From positions 1 to 64,000 of the forward strand of contig DASYCO010000029.1 of NCBI GenBank assembly GCA_036500145.1: a DNA stretch of 64,000 nucleotides, in the 5' to 3' direction. Shown one piece after another: positions 62,373-64,000 of this stretch; position 1 is the stretch's first letter; each line of letters begins with the position of its first letter. The DNA comes from CAMAVH01 sp036500145. Its GTDB lineage: Bacteria; Pseudomonadota; Alphaproteobacteria; SMXQ01. The notes below the pieces were generated by a model. The model did no database searches. It worked only from the letters and a program-made list of their open reading frames with translations, and was not told where the DNA came from. The translations under genes and the position numbers were made by a program.

Positions 62373-63428
62373 TCAGTCTTCCTCGACGCGGCCCATGATC
62401 TTGATGGTGCGGTCGACCACCGACTGCGGCTCGTCATAGAAGGACTGGTAGATCGCCAGGGTCTCCTCGCCGGTCAGCGGGTTGACGCTCACGTTCAGGC
62501 GCGCCGCCTCCGACAGGAAGCCCTCGTCCTTCATCGTCGCCTGGAAGCCGGCCCGCAGCGCGTCGACGCGCTCCTGGCTCAGGCCCGGCGGGGCGGAGAT
62601 CGCGCGGTTGACCCGGTTCTGCCCGAAGACGAGCTTGGCGACCTGAAGGTCGTCGTCGTTCTTGATGAGCTCGAAGATGTTCGGCACGTCCGGAAAGAGC
62701 TCGGAGCGCTTCCGCCCGAAGGTGATCCAGAAATTGAGCTCGCCTGCGGCGATCTGCTTCTTGAACTCCTGGGACGTCGCCTGCAGGTTGAGGGCGCAGC
62801 TGCCGTCGAGCTCTCCCCGCTGCATGGCGATGATGATCTGGTGCGTGCTCGGGTAGCCGACGATGACCTTGGTCTTGAGGCCGAGCAGCGCGCCGATCAC
62901 GCGTGGGTTGATCGAGCTGACGCCGGACGGGCCGGAGGAGCCGAAGGTCGTCTCGCGCGTCTTCAGGTCTTCCCAGCTCTTGATGCCGGCGTGCTTCCAG
63001 GTGGCGCAGCCGTCGGCCGAGTCCGAATCCATGTTGCCGATCCAGTTGAACTTGGCCGTCTCGAACTTCGCGCTCTTGTTGTGGAACAGCGGCTCCATGG
63101 CGACCGAGGTCGGGAACAGGCCGAGCTCGGTGCCGTCCTTGGGCGAGGCGTTGTAGATCTGGTTGGCGGCCCTGAGGCCGCCGGCGCCCGGCATGTTCCG
63201 CGCCATGACGTTCGGGTTGCCCGGCAGATGCTGGCCGAAATAGCGCGCGAACAGCCGGGCGGAGACGTCGTAGCCGCCGGCCGGCCCGGTGCCGACGATG
63301 ATGGCGATGTCCTTGCCGCTGAAGAGATCGCCGGACTGCGCCCAGGCCGGCGCCTGCAGGGCAGCGCAGCCGCCCGCGATCGAGGTGACGACGGAAATTG
63401 CGCGCGCGATCAATGCACCATGACGCAT
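62373..63428 (-). CDS. Bug/TctC-type tripartite transporter receptor
   Basis: 351-residue periplasmic Bug-family receptor. A signal peptide is predicted (MRHGALIARAISVVTSIAGGCAALQAPAWA). Family blocks are FSGKDIAIIVGTGPAGGYDVSARLFARYFGQHLPGNPNVMARNMPGAGGLRAANQIYN and GSSGPSGVSSI. GGGGAG is placed upstream of the ATG at 63428. No TctA/TctB genes are near, as for the two other Bug receptors here. It converges with lysR, with five bases between the stops, and may not belong to the ten-gene operon. Confidence 0.88.
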   Translation of the reverse strand: MRHGALIARAISVVTSIAGGCAALQAPAWAQSGDLFSGKDIAIIVGTGPAGGYDVSARLFARYFGQHLPGNPNVMARNMPGAGGLRAANQIYNASPKDGTELGLFPTSVAMEPLFHNKSAKFETAKFNWIGNMDSDSADGCATWKHAGIKSWEDLKTRETTFGSSGPSGVSSINPRVIGALLGLKTKVIVGYPSTHQIIIAMQRGELDGSCALNLQATSQEFKKQIAAGELNFWITFGRKRSELFPDVPNIFELIKNDDDLQVAKLVFGQNRVNRAISAPPGLSQERVDALRAGFQATMKDEGFLSEAARLNVSVNPLTGEETLAIYQSFYDEPQSVVDRTIKIMGRVEED

Positions 63429-63920
63429 TGGCCTCTCCCCTTCTGGAACGTGAACCTACCCTGTGCGGCAGCCAGATCGGGGTTCCGTCCGGCCGCTCAA
63501 TTATTCGACGCGTCTTGACGGTCATCGCCTATGACGGTCATCGCCTGGCGCGGGGCGCCATGGATGTGCGTTCATGCTTGACGATGAAGCGCCCTGAAGA
63601 CTTCTCAGGAACCGCTGCGCGAAGGGTAGGTCGCGAAGGAGCATCGAAATATCAAAATAATTTTTGTGTTCATTAAAAAAAACTCAAGCAAGCGCGCTTT
63701 CGGCCTAATGAGTCATCTTATAGAAAACAGAAGAGTGCCAACGGCGCTTTAGAACGAATGCCCAGGCAATCCCTCGCTGCGCAGCCATATACGCGCCGCC
63801 AAACCATGAGGAATGCCGTCTCCTCCACGACGGCTTTCATGTGCTCTGCTTATCGAGAACGAGGCTCGCAGAACTATTTCCGCCCGACGACGGTTTTCCC
63901 GCCTCGCGCATGCCGGACAA
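63429..63920. other. 492-base region without a supported gene
   Basis: Upstream region of the TctC gene, then an AT-richer stretch (about 63640-63750) with a run of A's and T's. Short open frames exist on both strands, but none has a good ribosome site, family motifs or coding-like codon pattern. It may hold promoters or mark the end of the cluster. Confidence 0.5.
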
Positions 63921-64000
63921 CTAAGCGTCGGTCAGCTCTACGTAGTAACGCCAGCTCGACGTGAGATGGGGCGAAAGGCCGCTGGCTTCCCTCTGCTTCT
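63921..64000 (-). CDS. Possible C-terminal end of a protein entering from the right edge
   Basis: The minus-strand frame from the window edge is open to a TAG at 63921-63923 and would encode the last 25 residues, ending SSWRYYVELTDA. The composition looks protein-like but no family can be named from so short a piece, and other frames are also open here. Confidence 0.25.
   Translation of the reverse strand, partial: KQREASGLSPHLTSSWRYYVELTDA

Noticed and set aside
63398..63964. Short plus-strand ORFs near the right edge
   Set aside because: The 92- and 68-codon frames overlap the TctC start or lack ribosome sites and family motifs.

Overview
This is a GC-rich window in which almost every base belongs to a gene. 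The protein families suggest an alphaproteobacterium, perhaps Rhodospirillales or Hyphomicrobiales: many Fbp-type periplasmic solute-binding proteins, orphan Bug/TctC receptors, a cytoplasmic PAS chemoreceptor and a group III truncated globin. A betaproteobacterium cannot be excluded from sequence alone. No rRNA, tRNA, CRISPR array, transposase or origin was seen. The chromosome segment looks like an accessory catabolic region rather than a phage or plasmid.

Layout. 1-137 is the tail of an amidohydrolase. 214-7037 is a hydantoinase-type operon (hyuB, hyuA, HpcH/HpaI aldolase, TctC receptor) with a divergent LysR regulator. 7044-20432 is a mixed block: a racemase-like protein, a TauD oxygenase, a GST, two MFS carriers, DUF488, a ClC exchanger, a dienelactone hydrolase, a PAS chemoreceptor, a solute-binding protein and RecQ. 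20570-40218 is a large aromatic-catabolism region. It holds three Rieske oxygenases, a LigB-type ring-cleavage dioxygenase, a 4,5-dihydroxyphthalate decarboxylase-like protein, a fumarylacetoacetate hydrolase-like protein, a VOC protein, a cupin, an aminotransferase, a TctC receptor, ABC importer parts and a GntR/FCD regulator. 40303-42873 is a DNA-alkylation and mismatch repair group (Ogt, Ada/AlkA hybrid, Vsr). 43005-49771 mixes two solute-binding proteins, a Gfo/Idh/MocA dehydrogenase, DUF72, a globin and an MHS transporter. 50085-61305 is a tightly packed ten-gene minus-strand operon, with LysR and a further TctC receptor beyond it.

How the genes may work together. Two or three ABC importers of the iron/polyamine type, each built on a single polypeptide with two permease domains, are encoded among oxygenases and hydrolases. 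They therefore probably import organic substrates (aromatic acids or N-heterocycles) rather than iron. The window has six such binding proteins but only three permeases and two ATPases, so components may be shared. The strongest candidates for something undescribed are four. First, the ten-gene operon combines an ABC importer with an M29/NicX-like protein, MmgE/PrpD, an amidohydrolase, a protein of three fused RidA domains, a Cys-nucleophile alpha/beta hydrolase, OsmC and a DLH. Second, a repeated TTGCAYTCAA palindrome marks a probable GntR regulon around 33.9-38.1 kb. Third, two paralogous binding proteins carry an extra C-terminal domain. Fourth, a LysR gene appears to have a leaderless promoter.

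Functions are inferred from motif and family recognition by eye; no database search was run.
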